Notes: generated from the letters alone by a model not told the origin. Shown: positions 16,710 to 25,955, numbered from the stretch's first letter. The stretch: 64,000 nt of DNA from Streptomyces eurocidicus (GCF_002891295.1 NZ_LGUI01000003.1:310001-374000); one strand, 5' to 3'. Program-made: numbers and translations.

Positions 16710-16979
16710 GATGCCCCTCGCGAACCGGCAGGGGCTCAAAGAGCTACTACTCAAAGAGGCCGGCCTCAGCGATCGCCACCTGTACGACGGGAGCCGCCAC
16801 ATCGCCGACACGATCCTGCCGTGCGCCGTACGGGCGACACCTTCATGCCCCTGGTCTCCCCCGCGATGAAACCGGAACTGAGACCACGGACCACCGGACG
16901 GCCCGTGCCCGGCTCCGTCGCCGCACCGCCGAAACAAGAAAGCCCAGCTCAGACTGGGTCTGAACTGGGCTTCTCCTGA
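16710..16979 (+). pseudogene. Decayed tyrosine integrase (C-terminal fragment)
   Basis: One frame reads NRQGLKELLLKEAGLSDRHL followed by YDGSRHIADTIL, matching the R/H-x-x-R box region of phage-type tyrosine recombinases. The usual continuation is missing. After a frame change near 16820 a second frame resumes with RRTGDTFMPLVSPAMKPEL and a low-complexity tail typical of Streptomyces integrases, ending at 16979. The N-terminal domain and the tyrosine box are absent. The fragment ends at a terminator hairpin and a tRNA-Thr 3' end, exactly where the intact integrase ends at 39936, so it marks an earlier element. Confidence 0.7.
16940..16972 (+). terminator. Terminator hairpin of the decayed integrase
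   Basis: The stem is AAGCCCAG-c-TCAGAC paired with GTCTGA-a-CTGGGCTT around a TGG loop, with one mismatch. It directly precedes the left attachment repeat and is related in sequence to the hairpin after the intact integrase at 39917-39949. Confidence 0.7.
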
Positions 16980-17021
16980 GCCGCCTTCGGGATTCGAACC
17001 CGAGACCTACGCATTACGAGT
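16976..17021 (-). repeat. Left attachment site: 46-bp tRNA-Thr 3' end repeat
   Basis: These 46 bp are identical to 39953-39998, where they form the 3' part of the intact tRNA-Thr(CGT). The repeat covers the acceptor stem, T arm, variable loop and part of the anticodon arm, the classic target of tyrosine integrases. With the integrase gene adjoining the other copy, it defines the left end of an element of about 23 kb. Confidence 0.92.
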
Positions 17022-17165
17022 TCAAGATCACTCGTGTTGAGGCGGTTCGCGTCATGCCGCCCGGTGGCTGTCTGTGCAGGTCAGCGCCGGGCGGCGGTGC
17101 GTGGAGGATCACGCGGTGACGACCTGTCCGAAGGCGTCCGGGCTCACACGGGGCTCACCCAGGGC

Positions 17166-17783
17166 TCACGGCGACAGCCACTGTGACCTGCATCGACAGG
17201 GGTTCTGAATGGGGTCTTCCGCCCCGCCATCGGCCATCGAGGCGCCGTCGACCGACAGATCCCCCGCCAGCCCGATCAGACGCCCCAACTCATCCAGACT
17301 CCCGACCCCCGCCTGCACCGGAGTGTCGCTCGGGCCGGACAGCTCCGTGCGGACCGGCTGGTCCAGGCCGAGGAGCCGACACTCGCGCTCGATGATGCGC
17401 ACCGCCCGATCCGTGGCCCGGTAGTCCCCCGATCGCACCGCCAGCTGGTACATGGGAAAGAACAGGCGTTCCAGGCGCTTCATCATCAGCTGCCGCAGCT
17501 CGTCGGTGCTCCGGCTGAGCTCTGCAGCACGCTCCTTGAGAGCCTTGGAGACGTCCCTGCACGCCAGCTCGATCAACCGCTTGTCGCTGGGCGGTGCCAG
17601 CCCTTGCCTGTAGCGGTCGATGCCGTACCCCTGCGGGTAGGCGCGTTCGTCGGCGTTGATGGACGGGTCGGCGGCAAGCTTTCGGCCGATGGCCGGCCAG
17701 CCGACGCCCGCGACCCTGAGATCGACGGCGTCGGTGCGGCGCTGCGTGATGGCGGCTTGCACGGCGCGGTTGGGGCGACCCAT
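17166..17783 (-). CDS. Phage/element-type protein with N-terminal helix-turn-helix
   Basis: This 205-aa protein starts MGRPNRAVQAAITQRR; I use the ATG at 17783 rather than longer readings that cross the tRNA-like sequence upstream. Residues about 15-75 (AVDLRVAGVGWPAIGRKLAA, then YGIDRYRQGL) resemble the DNA-binding domain of phage terminase small subunits, followed by a long helical region with many Arg and Glu residues. No terminase large subunit is nearby, so packaging is unlikely and a DNA-binding role in the element is the better guess. It lies 145 bp inside the left attachment site. Confidence 0.6.
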   Translation of the reverse strand: MGRPNRAVQAAITQRRTDAVDLRVAGVGWPAIGRKLAADPSINADERAYPQGYGIDRYRQGLAPPSDKRLIELACRDVSKALKERAAELSRSTDELRQLMMKRLERLFFPMYQLAVRSGDYRATDRAVRIIERECRLLGLDQPVRTELSGPSDTPVQAGVGSLDELGRLIGLAGDLSVDGASMADGGAEDPIQNPCRCRSQWLSP

Positions 17784-18457
17784 GAACAGACTCCTGAGCC
17801 CCGCACCCGCCACCAAGGATCTCGCAACACGACAGGGAAGCCGACACATACGCCTTCGCCCCAGTTGGAGGAACCCGATCGGGGCGAAAGGATGCAGGCC
17901 CCAGGCCGTGTGGGACTCGAACCCACAACCAATGGATTAATAGTCCCGAGGAATCTGTCCAAGAGGACGAGCCGTAATCCAGTTCGGTGACTCAAGCGCA
18001 GGTCAGCAGGGGTGCAGCGTCCATCTGACGCAGGCTTATCCGGGCCCGTCCAAGGGCGTCCGTGGGATCCCAGCAGTACTCGCCGAAAAACAACGAAGTA
18101 GCCCCTGACCTGGGGATACTCCGTCAGGTGCCGTTGCTGAGGGCGTTGACGCGGTTCACGTACTCGCGCCGGGCCTTGCGCTGGGCCGGAATCGCCGCGG
18201 CGCCGTCGAGCGGCTGGCAGCGTTCGAGGAGCCGGCGGTGGACCGGGGGTACGGCGGTGACGCGCAGGGTGTATCCCTGGCCGCGGCGCACGGTCACGCC
18301 GTGGTCGAGCGCGGTCCGCTCGGGGGGTATCGAACTGGCATACGCCGGAAACAGGCAACAGGGCGTGCTCCGGGTGATGAGGGTGCCCAGGACGGTCGGC
18401 AGGACCGTCCTGGGCACCCTCATCGTGTTCTCGCAACGGGAACGGGACCGGCGGTGG
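17784..18457. other. Gene-poor stretch with a tRNA-like 3' half and a strong hairpin
   Basis: This stretch of about 670 bp has no complete gene. At 17904-17945 (minus strand) lies a T arm and acceptor-like sequence (GGTTGTGGGTTCGAGTCCC) without a matching 5' half, similar to the 3' half of a tRNA-Lys. At 18124-18360 (minus) an open frame ending REYVNRVNALSNGT looks like a 3' gene remnant; a related ending (LVNRVSALTP) occurs at about 23236-23270. A hairpin sits at 18376-18424. Confidence 0.5.
18376..18424 (-). terminator. Very strong hairpin, probable terminator of the toxin-chitinase gene
   Basis: A perfect 22-bp stem closes a 5-nt loop (GGCAG), 34 nt after the stop codon of the CdtB-chitinase gene. 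It lacks a clear U tract, as is common in Streptomyces terminators. It is one of the longest perfect hairpins in the window. Confidence 0.65.
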
Positions 18458-21400
18458 TCAGTCGTTGGGGCTGATGTTCCGCCAGACCGGGGCGACGCCC
18501 GGTTCATCGCCCTTGTCGGCCCAGTACTGGGCGAGCCAGCGTTTGCCCTTGTGGGTGACCACGTCCCCCTTGTCGTAAGTTTTCTTCGGGTCCCACTTCA
18601 CCGCAGAGCATTGAGCCGAGCCGGCGGGCGGCGCCACTGTTTGTGTGCCGTGGCGCCGGTCACCGGTGATGCCGAAGGTCTTGCCCTCGCTGGTGATCGT
18701 GACGTTCGCGGGACCGGTGGCGGGCAGGTAGTACTTGACGGGGATGTCCATGCTGCGCCCGGCCGGGATCTCCTGGCATTTCTCCAGGGTGATCGTGACC
18801 CGGTGGAACTCCCCCTTCAGGCCCCCGACGTTGGGCCCCAAGTGGCCGGGGTTGACATCCTTGTACGGCTGCCAGTTGCCGTCCTTGATGACGGACGGCG
18901 CTGACGTCGGAAGGTCGAAGGAGACCTTGGCGCCCCCGGCGATGGTCTTGTCGCCGCGGTTGGTGATCCGCAGCTTGGGCTGGAGCGGCCACAGGTCCTT
19001 GTTGTCGGTCGGGTACTTGGCGAACGTCATGTCCGCGTCCAGGACCTGGCTGGGCAGCTCGGTCTTCCCCGCGCGGGTCGCGCCGTAGGGCCCGGCACCG
19101 CGTTGGGCGTCGTCGAGTTGCCTGGTCAGGGTGTAGCCGGGCACGCACTGCCCCGACGTGTCGTCCGGGCACTCGTAGTCCCCGGCCAGTTCCCAGATCA
19201 TCGCGCCGCCCGCGCCCTTGTTCTTGATGTAGTCGGCCTTGGCGGCAGTGTCCTGGGTGTCGTGGGTGGAGAGGAACACCTTCTTGTCCTTGTGCCACAG
19301 CCAGGACGCCTTGAGCGTGCCGTTCCAGTGGCGGGTATAGCCGTCGGTCCGGTTCGCGGGGTCCTTCGGGTCCAGACCGAACCGGGGCAGGTAGCTGGTC
19401 ACAGCGCCCCGTTCCAGGTTCTTGGCGTGCCACATCGGGTTGGATCCGGCGGCCAGCTCATCGCCCGCGGCGGTCTGGTCGTGCCACAGGTTGTCGATGC
19501 CCGAGGCACCGGAGCCGCACTCCGTCGTACCGCCGTTGGGGCCGGTCCCGTCCGGGCACTGGGACTGGTCCTTGAGTTTGGAGATGCCCCACAGCCCGTT
19601 GCCCTGACCCCCCTGTACGTCCTTCCAGCCGCGTGTGTAGTACGGCACGCCCATGTTGATGCGCCCGGCCTGCAGTGCGCCGCGGAAGTAGTGGTAGGAC
19701 CAGTCGGTGTTGAAGAAGCCCTCCTGCTGGTACTCGGGGTTCTTGGCCTTGTCGTAGATCCCGGTGGCGGCCAGCTCCACGTCCTTGCCGTCGTCGTAGA
19801 GCGGTGCCTGCGGGCCGACGTAGTTGTTCCACGAGCCGTGGTAGTCGTAGGACATCGTGTTGACGAAGTCCAGGTACTGCAGAGCGCGGAAGTCCTCCTG
19901 GCCGCGCAGCAGATAGCCGGACGCGGAGGCCGCCGCGGTGAGCTGGTAGTACTTGTTGTCCGCGGCGGAGGCCGCGTCGAGCTTCTCGCGCAGGGTCTTC
20001 ATCAACGCGGTGTTGCCCGCGTTCAGGCCCTTGCGGCGGGGATTAGCGACGGGCCAGTCCTCCGGATTGCCCGCGTCCTTGAGAGAGGTGGGGTACTCGT
20101 AGTCGATGTCGACACCGTTGAAGCCGTAGGTGCGCAGGAACTCGACGACGGAGTCGGCGAAGGTGTTGATGGCGGCCTGATTGACGCTGCCGTCCGCCCT
20201 GTTGGTGACGGTGTACAGGCCACCGGACTTCTCCCGGCTGCCGTCGGGCTTCAGGATGCCGCCCGTCTCGGCCCAGCCTCCCACGGAGATCAGGGTCCTG
20301 ACCCTGGGGTGCTGCTTCTTGTACTTGTTCAGGAGGTTGAAGTTCCCCTTGTACGGCAGGCTGGCGTCCATGTCGGCGCCGGGCACCTGGGGCCAGGTCA
20401 TACCGGTGGCCGGGTTGTCCGGGTCGTTCACATCGCCCACCGAGATGCGGTTGTTCTTGTCGACGTGCGCGAAGGCGTAGTTGACGTGGCTCAGCTGACC
20501 CCAGGGGATGCTGCGCGGCAGGTACATGGGCTGCCCGTTCCGGCCGGTGCGCCAGCCGGTGAAGTACCCCACCGTCCGCCGCGGATGCCGTTCGCCCATG
20601 ATCTCCCGACCCTGGTCGTCGTAGATCAGGCAGTACGGGGTGTCGACCCCCTTCGTCGCCGTCATCCCGTCCGGACGGCACGTGGCATGGTCCGCCGCGG
20701 CGGAGACGGACCGCGCTGCCCGGCCCTTGATCACGGGCTCCGGGTCGGGCGGCGGCGTGGGGCCATACCGCAGGGACCGTTGGAGCGGGTCGTTCTGGTC
20801 GGTCGCGGTGGAGTACGGAGCGAAGGACCAAATCTGCCAGCCAAGCGGGGAGGCACACTCCGTGGCCACCACGATGTCCCAGCGGTCTCCCGGATCGTCG
20901 TCCGCAGGCAGGGACAGGCACAAACCGTCCTGCCCCCCGGCCACCCTGCTCTGCAGCCGGAATGCCTCCCCCTTGTACGGGAGCACCTTCCACAGCTGCG
21001 CGGAGGAACTCGTGCAGGGCTTCAGGTCGACGCCGGCCGGCGCGTCACTGCCGGCAGGCGGATCGTCGATCTCGACGCACTCGCCGGCGGCGGGGCTGTG
21101 CAGCCGCAGGTACTCGCCCCGCCAGTCCATGGTCCACTCCGCCCTGGTGGGGGTGGGGAACGGTTCGCGCTGTTCGGCGCGGACCGTGGTGGCCGGCAAG
21201 CCGCGCGGGTCGCCGGTCAGCATCTGGCCCGTGTAGAGGTTCTGCAGGCCCTCCGATCCCGGGTAGGCGACCGGCAGATCCACCGTCTCGAAATCGGGTT
21301 CGCTCAGGTCCTGGTGGGTCTGCGGAAAGGTCCAGTGCTGTCCCGCGCCATCCCCACACGGATACAGGCCCGCCATGGTGCTCTCGCTGCTGAAGACTTC

Positions 21401-22624
21401 CAGGCATCGCCCGTAGCGCAGGTCACGGATCTGGTACTGGTCGTTGCCGAGCGAGACAAGGTCGAACCGTTGGTTCGAGGAGTTGGAGCAGTCGTACAGG
21501 GACACGGATTGCGGCACATTTTCGCTGACCGTTGCGCACTTGCCGCCGGGCTCGCGGATCCGGAATCCGACCTTATCGTCGAACTCGATGTCGAACCGCT
21601 GGGAGCTGTCCTCGGGATCACGCCTCTTCGGGTTGAGCCATTCGCCGCCCCACGGTGCCTTCTCGGGGGCCATCACCAGGCCGTACGGCACGCTCTCGAT
21701 GTAATGGGGGTTTTCGAACAACGGGCGGGGCTCGGCCTGCGCACGCAGGCCGCCGACCGCGACGGCGAAGTGGTCGGCGCTGGCCCCGGGCTGCCGCGTC
21801 ACCGGATGGTCGGCGATGTTGGCAGAGGACACGGCGTAGTCGAACTCCTTGCGGCCGATGTGCGTGGGCAGACCCGTGTTGTAGATGTACGAGCCGGCCG
21901 GGATGACGAGGTCGCTCGGCTCCCGGTTGAAGTCGCCGAGCACGGTCCACTCTTCGTTGCCCGGCCGCTGGCTCACGAAATCGTCGACGCGGGCCAGCAT
22001 GGTCCGCGCGTCATTGCCGCCGCCGCTCATGGCGTGGTAGCTGAAGTACCAGGCGGTGCCGAAGCGGACCCCGATCATCGCGCGCCCCCCGCTGTAGGGG
22101 TTGGGGATCGCCGTGACTTCGTCGGCCTCCCGCTGGGTGACCAGCGCGACGTTGTTGCGGTTGCCGACGTAAGTGCCGCCGTTCTGGTCGGTCTGCAGGA
22201 AGTAGACCTCGTAGCTCTCGTGACTGAACCTCCAGCGGTGGTGCTGGATGTAGTTGGCCCGCCCGATCGCCGGCAGGCCCGGAATAGCGGCGCTGCGGTT
22301 GACGAACTCTCCGATCGGGATCGCTCCCGCCTCCTGCACCGCCACGATCTCAGCGGCCCTGAGGTAGCGGCCGATATTGGTGGTCCACTTACTCCCGCCG
22401 TCGGCGCCCAGCATGTTGTACGCGAGCACCGGCGTGCTCCGCAGCGGCGAGGCCTGGGCAGGGCCGGCCGGGAGCACCACGAGCGCCGCCGAGGCCACGA
22501 GTGTGGCCAGCGCGATGAATACAGCGGTGACGGCGCGCCGGCGCGGCCTGGTGCCGGCAGCCGGCAGCCCGCAGCTCCCTGGCGGGGCGCTACCCCGCCC
22601 TAAGGTTCTCCTCAGTCTCCTCAT
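18458..22624 (-). CDS. Secreted CdtB-like nuclease / ricin lectin / GH18 chitinase fusion
   Basis: This 1388-aa protein has a signal peptide (about 1-59, ending GPAQAS) and four modules. Residues about 62-292 are an endonuclease/exonuclease/phosphatase domain resembling cytolethal distending toxin subunit B: AVQEAG (95-100), His197 in SYHAMSGGGNDA, GDFNREP (230-236), Asp262 and SADHF (282-286), so every catalytic position is kept. Residues about 345-605 are ricin-B-type repeats with NQRFDLV, GQHWTF, AQLWKV and WQIWSF. Residues about 683-1150 are a GH18 chitinase with SVGGW and the catalytic DxDxE (NGVDIDYE, acid Glu843). A chitinase C-terminal domain (about 1188-1325) and a CBM5/12 chitin-binding module (about 1343-1383) follow. 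It may deliver a nuclease to chitinous hosts such as fungi or arthropods. Confidence 0.9.
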   Translation of the reverse strand: MRRLRRTLGRGSAPPGSCGLPAAGTRPRRRAVTAVFIALATLVASAALVVLPAGPAQASPLRSTPVLAYNMLGADGGSKWTTNIGRYLRAAEIVAVQEAGAIPIGEFVNRSAAIPGLPAIGRANYIQHHRWRFSHESYEVYFLQTDQNGGTYVGNRNNVALVTQREADEVTAIPNPYSGGRAMIGVRFGTAWYFSYHAMSGGGNDARTMLARVDDFVSQRPGNEEWTVLGDFNREPSDLVIPAGSYIYNTGLPTHIGRKEFDYAVSSANIADHPVTRQPGASADHFAVAVGGLRAQAEPRPLFENPHYIESVPYGLVMAPEKAPWGGEWLNPKRRDPEDSSQRFDIEFDDKVGFRIREPGGKCATVSENVPQSVSLYDCSNSSNQRFDLVSLGNDQYQIRDLRYGRCLEVFSSESTMAGLYPCGDGAGQHWTFPQTHQDLSEPDFETVDLPVAYPGSEGLQNLYTGQMLTGDPRGLPATTVRAEQREPFPTPTRAEWTMDWRGEYLRLHSPAAGECVEIDDPPAGSDAPAGVDLKPCTSSSAQLWKVLPYKGEAFRLQSRVAGGQDGLCLSLPADDDPGDRWDIVVATECASPLGWQIWSFAPYSTATDQNDPLQRSLRYGPTPPPDPEPVIKGRAARSVSAAADHATCRPDGMTATKGVDTPYCLIYDDQGREIMGERHPRRTVGYFTGWRTGRNGQPMYLPRSIPWGQLSHVNYAFAHVDKNNRISVGDVNDPDNPATGMTWPQVPGADMDASLPYKGNFNLLNKYKKQHPRVRTLISVGGWAETGGILKPDGSREKSGGLYTVTNRADGSVNQAAINTFADSVVEFLRTYGFNGVDIDYEYPTSLKDAGNPEDWPVANPRRKGLNAGNTALMKTLREKLDAASAADNKYYQLTAAASASGYLLRGQEDFRALQYLDFVNTMSYDYHGSWNNYVGPQAPLYDDGKDVELAATGIYDKAKNPEYQQEGFFNTDWSYHYFRGALQAGRINMGVPYYTRGWKDVQGGQGNGLWGISKLKDQSQCPDGTGPNGGTTECGSGASGIDNLWHDQTAAGDELAAGSNPMWHAKNLERGAVTSYLPRFGLDPKDPANRTDGYTRHWNGTLKASWLWHKDKKVFLSTHDTQDTAAKADYIKNKGAGGAMIWELAGDYECPDDTSGQCVPGYTLTRQLDDAQRGAGPYGATRAGKTELPSQVLDADMTFAKYPTDNKDLWPLQPKLRITNRGDKTIAGGAKVSFDLPTSAPSVIKDGNWQPYKDVNPGHLGPNVGGLKGEFHRVTITLEKCQEIPAGRSMDIPVKYYLPATGPANVTITSEGKTFGITGDRRHGTQTVAPPAGSAQCSAVKWDPKKTYDKGDVVTHKGKRWLAQYWADKGDEPGVAPVWRNISPND

Positions 22625-23340
22625 GCGTCTCCCTTGGATCGAACGGATCGGATGGTCCGGCTGGGCGGGCGCACCCGGGCGCAGTGCTCACCCGGCACAC
22701 ATCGGCCTTGGGGTGCCGTATGGACCACCCGGACACGGCCGGGACACACGCCCCAGTACTGATGCACATTGCCTCACCTTTACCCGGAGCCGGTTTCAAG
22801 GTTCCGTGTTCTGTGCGGTGCGCCGACAGGGCCCCTTCAGCCAAGTCCGCGTGCACTCTGCTCGTCGGGGTCCTGTCCCGGGTGCGCGTAGGCGTAGTCG
22901 GCGGGATCTTGCATGCCGTCAGGAACGCACGGCCGCCCGGTGGATGGCCTGCGCCGCGCTCTGACGGCACCCGAAGAATCGTTCCCCTTTGGGTCACCCG
23001 CACAAATATCCACCCTGCCGGCGCGAGGTTCCGCGTGGTCGATCGCGTCCATCTATCGACAGCTTGAATGAAGTGCAAGGCGAGCAGACCCGGCGGCGGG
23101 GCCAGTTCACCCGGCCGGAGTACGGGGCAGCGATGAGAGCCCGGAAGGCGCGAGGGCCACCACCCGGCGCCGGGCTCTCCGGCCTTCGGTACTCGGTACA
23201 GCGGTTATCGGCGAGATCGATCTTGGTCAGGGCGTGAGGGCGCTGACCCGGTTCACCAGGCGTGACTCGCTCCACCGCCCGACGGTGGGTGCTACTCCTT
23301 GATCAGGCATGTACTCCCGTTAGTCATGACTGCGCTCCCG
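22625..23340. promoter_or_regulatory. Long upstream region of the toxin-chitinase gene
   Basis: This 716-bp non-coding stretch separates the peptidase stop from the fusion gene start. GGGAG lies a few nt before the ATG. I looked for a DasR-type operator (TGGTCTAGACCA-like), which controls many Streptomyces chitinases, and saw no clear match. At 23236-23290 the minus strand holds a short 3' remnant ending LVNRVSALTP. No RNA gene or full CDS is evident. Confidence 0.45.
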
Positions 23341-24837
23341 TTACTTGGTCGGCTCGGCCGCGCAGGCGAGGTCCTTGGCCGGGCGCCGTCCGGTGGTCAG
23401 GAACGCGGTCGCTGTGTCGTTGGCGCAGGTGTTGCTGCCGAATGGGTAGACGCCGTGCCCGCCCTGGTCGGCGGTCACCAGCCTGGCCCGCTGGCCGAAG
23501 GCCTGCCGTAGCTCCTGAGCCCCGACCAGGGGTGTCCCAGGGTCGCGTTCGTTCTGCACCATCAGTACGTTCGACGGGCCTTGGTCATCGATGTGCACCG
23601 GCGGCTCGGGTCGCTCGTGGGGCCAGAACGCGCACGGGCCGATGGATCCCGTGGACCCGCCCACCAACGGGTACTTCGCCCGGTCGATCGCGGCATTGCG
23701 CTGGTACGTCCCGATCTTCGTGGGCCAGTGCGAGTCACCGCAGATCACGAGGAAACGGCTGGCCAGCAGGTTCTCCGAGACCGACGGGGGCGGCACCGGC
23801 TTGCCCTTGTCGAGCGCCTGCCAGGATTCGGCCAGTGCGGGCATCAGGACCTCGACGTAGAGGCGGTCGAAGGTCATCCCGCGAAACAGCGTCCCGTCCA
23901 TGCCGCCGACCGGTTCGGCATCGAGACGCTTGGCGAGTTCGTGGAACTTGGCGGTCACCTGCTCCGCAGTGGTGCCCAGACCGTACCGGGGGTGCGCGGC
24001 CGCGAACTCGGCGAAGTCCGGGAACCGGTCCTCCATTCCGCGACCGAGCCGGCGGAAGGCCTCGAGGTCGTAACCGCCGGGACCAAGGTTGCTGTCGAGC
24101 AGGATCCGGTCGCCGCGCTCGGGGAACATCGAGGCGTACGCCGCGCCGAGGTAGCTGCCGTAGGAGGTGCCGAAGTAGGAGGCCTTCGTCTCGCCCAGCG
24201 CCGCGCGGATCAGGTCCATGTCGCGTGCGGTGTTCGCGGTGGTGATGTGCGGCAGCATCCACCCGGTCCGCGAGGTGGCGCACTGCCGGGCGACGGCCTG
24301 CGCGTTCTTCGCCTCCCGGGCGACGTCGACCGCGGTGTGCGCGTACGGCGGGAAGTTACCGCGTTGCTGCTGCCACGGTGTCAGGTCACAGGTGACCGGT
24401 GTGCTGCGGCCGACGCCCCGCGGGTCGAAGCCGATCACGTCATAGGAGTCGACGACGTCCTTCGGCAGCCCCGCATGGGCGAGGATCGCCGGGTAGGCGA
24501 GTCCCGCGGCGCCGGGGCCGCCCGGGTTGGTGAAGAGCACACCGCGGCGCTTGGCGGGGTCCTTGCTCGCCATCCGGGAGACGGCGATCTCGATCTGCCG
24601 GCCGTGGGGATGGCGGTAGTCCAGCGGTACGTCGAGCGTCGTGCACTCGAGACGGGGGGACGCGGCCTCCTTCGGGCACGGGCCCCATTTCAGGGATTGC
24701 GGCGTGGCCGCCACTGTGCTCGCGGTCGTCATCGTGTTCGTGGTCGCCCCCGGTGCCCCGGGAGCCACGACAGCGGCGACCGTGGTGGCGGCGACTGCGG
24801 TGCCCGCGAGGGCGAGGGACAGGGCTTTCCGGTACAT
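23341..24837 (-). CDS. Secreted tripeptidyl aminopeptidase (S33, SlpD/Tap type)
   Basis: This 498-aa secreted alpha/beta hydrolase releases tripeptides from the N termini of extracellular proteins. It has an N-terminal signal peptide (MYRKALSLALAGTAVAATTV onward), the oxyanion region TNPGGPG (103-109), the nucleophile elbow GTSYGS with Ser225, the acid in NERDPGTP and the base in QGGHGVYP. It is part of the element cargo and transcribed in the same direction as the fusion toxin, 716 bp upstream. A paralogue lies just outside the other end of the element (40138-41832). Confidence 0.92.
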   Translation of the reverse strand: MYRKALSLALAGTAVAATTVAAVVAPGAPGATTNTMTTASTVAATPQSLKWGPCPKEAASPRLECTTLDVPLDYRHPHGRQIEIAVSRMASKDPAKRRGVLFTNPGGPGAAGLAYPAILAHAGLPKDVVDSYDVIGFDPRGVGRSTPVTCDLTPWQQQRGNFPPYAHTAVDVAREAKNAQAVARQCATSRTGWMLPHITTANTARDMDLIRAALGETKASYFGTSYGSYLGAAYASMFPERGDRILLDSNLGPGGYDLEAFRRLGRGMEDRFPDFAEFAAAHPRYGLGTTAEQVTAKFHELAKRLDAEPVGGMDGTLFRGMTFDRLYVEVLMPALAESWQALDKGKPVPPPSVSENLLASRFLVICGDSHWPTKIGTYQRNAAIDRAKYPLVGGSTGSIGPCAFWPHERPEPPVHIDDQGPSNVLMVQNERDPGTPLVGAQELRQAFGQRARLVTADQGGHGVYPFGSNTCANDTATAFLTTGRRPAKDLACAAEPTK

Positions 24838-24995
24838 GCGATGTCCTCCTGGGGGCGCACGAGGTGTCGGCAGGGGCGGGCGGGGTTGGCCGGTCGGCCG
24901 CGGGTTCCCCCGGTGTCACCGGCCTGGTCCGCGGGCTGTTCCGGGTGCGGTGCTTCTGCCGCTTCCGCCCGGGCGGAACACGCAGCTCCACGGCG

Positions 24996-25955
24996 CTAAC
25001 CCCGCCACCGCATCCCCTGCCGTCGCAGCCGGTGGATTTCCCACCAGACCAGTGCCGTCACCGACACCGGGCCACCGAGGAACGCGCAGAGCGCGAGCGG
25101 CACCGGGCCCGGCGGCAGACCGCCCGACGACAGGCCAAGGAAGGCGAGCACCCAGACCAGGACGGCGGTGACCAGCGCGGGCAGCGCCGCGTGCACGGCG
25201 GCCAGGTTGAAGGCGTGGCGCAGCGCCGGGCCGGAGGCGAAGCAGAGGAAGAAGATCACCCACCAGAACGGCGCCCAGCACACGAACATCACGGACACCC
25301 AGAGCAGCACCCCGGACAGCCCGTTGGCGCTGCTGGGCAGCAGCCCCATCCCCTCGGCCGCGGCCACAAACAGCAGCGGCACCAGCGCCCAGGCACCGCA
25401 GTACCACAGGGCCGACCGGCCGGCCGGCCACAGCTCCGTCCGCATGGCCCGCCGCGTCTCGGGCCTGGCCGCCCAGAAGAGCAGCGCCACTGCCACCGCC
25501 GCACTCAACAGCGCCAGCCAGGGCGCGAACACCAGCTTTTGCAGAACATCCCCCGGCACGTCCTGCCAGCCACCGAACACGGCCAGCAGCACCCCCGTCA
25601 TGGCGAGGGCCACCCAGGCCCGCACCCGCTGCACCCGGGCTACCTCGGGATCCTCGACGTGCCCGGCTGGGCGTACGGGGAAAACCCGGCGCGCCACACG
25701 GCGGGCCGTACGGGCCAGCTGGTAGCCGACCAGCAGCGGCACGGTCAGCCACCACAGGAACGGGAGGAGCAGCACCAGCAACATCCAGTGGGACATATAC
25801 TCCCGCCGTCCCCGCAACACCTCGCCCAGCGGCGGCCATTCGTCCTCCCGCAGCCGTCGCCACAACGGCGTGTACGGCCGCGGCGGGTCACCCGCGGGCC
25901 GTGGCCCGCCGTTCGCGGGCGGCAGGCCGGACGGGCGGGGTGGGTCGATGCTCAT
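24996..25955 (-). CDS. Multi-pass membrane protein of unknown function
   Basis: This 319-aa protein has a proline-rich cytoplasmic start (MSIDPPRPSGLPPANGG) and about six or seven hydrophobic helices, for example MLLVLLLPFLWWLTVPLLVG and WVSVMFVCWAPFWWVIFFL. I chose the ATG at 25955 because GGAAGGG lies about 7 nt upstream; an ATG two codons earlier is too close to that site. I recognise no transporter or enzyme signature. It is a single gene between the peptidase and a truncated MerR gene. Confidence 0.75.
   Translation of the reverse strand: MSIDPPRPSGLPPANGGPRPAGDPPRPYTPLWRRLREDEWPPLGEVLRGRREYMSHWMLLVLLLPFLWWLTVPLLVGYQLARTARRVARRVFPVRPAGHVEDPEVARVQRVRAWVALAMTGVLLAVFGGWQDVPGDVLQKLVFAPWLALLSAAVAVALLFWAARPETRRAMRTELWPAGRSALWYCGAWALVPLLFVAAAEGMGLLPSSANGLSGVLLWVSVMFVCWAPFWWVIFFLCFASGPALRHAFNLAAVHAALPALVTAVLVWVLAFLGLSSGGLPPGPVPLALCAFLGGPVSVTALVWWEIHRLRRQGMRWRG

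Noticed and set aside
17166..17783. Prophage packaging module
   Set aside because: Only a terminase-small-subunit-like protein is present. No large terminase, portal, capsid or tail genes occur in the window.
18124..18507. Minus-strand 127-codon frame ending REYVNRVNALSNGT as a gene
   Set aside because: It crosses the 22-bp hairpin and the end of the toxin-chitinase gene and has no start signal. Only its C-terminal part looks protein-like, so I treat it as a possible 3' remnant.
22625..23340. DasR (N-acetylglucosamine) operator upstream of the chitinase fusion
   Set aside because: I looked for the TGGTCTAGACCA-like palindrome and saw none good enough to claim.
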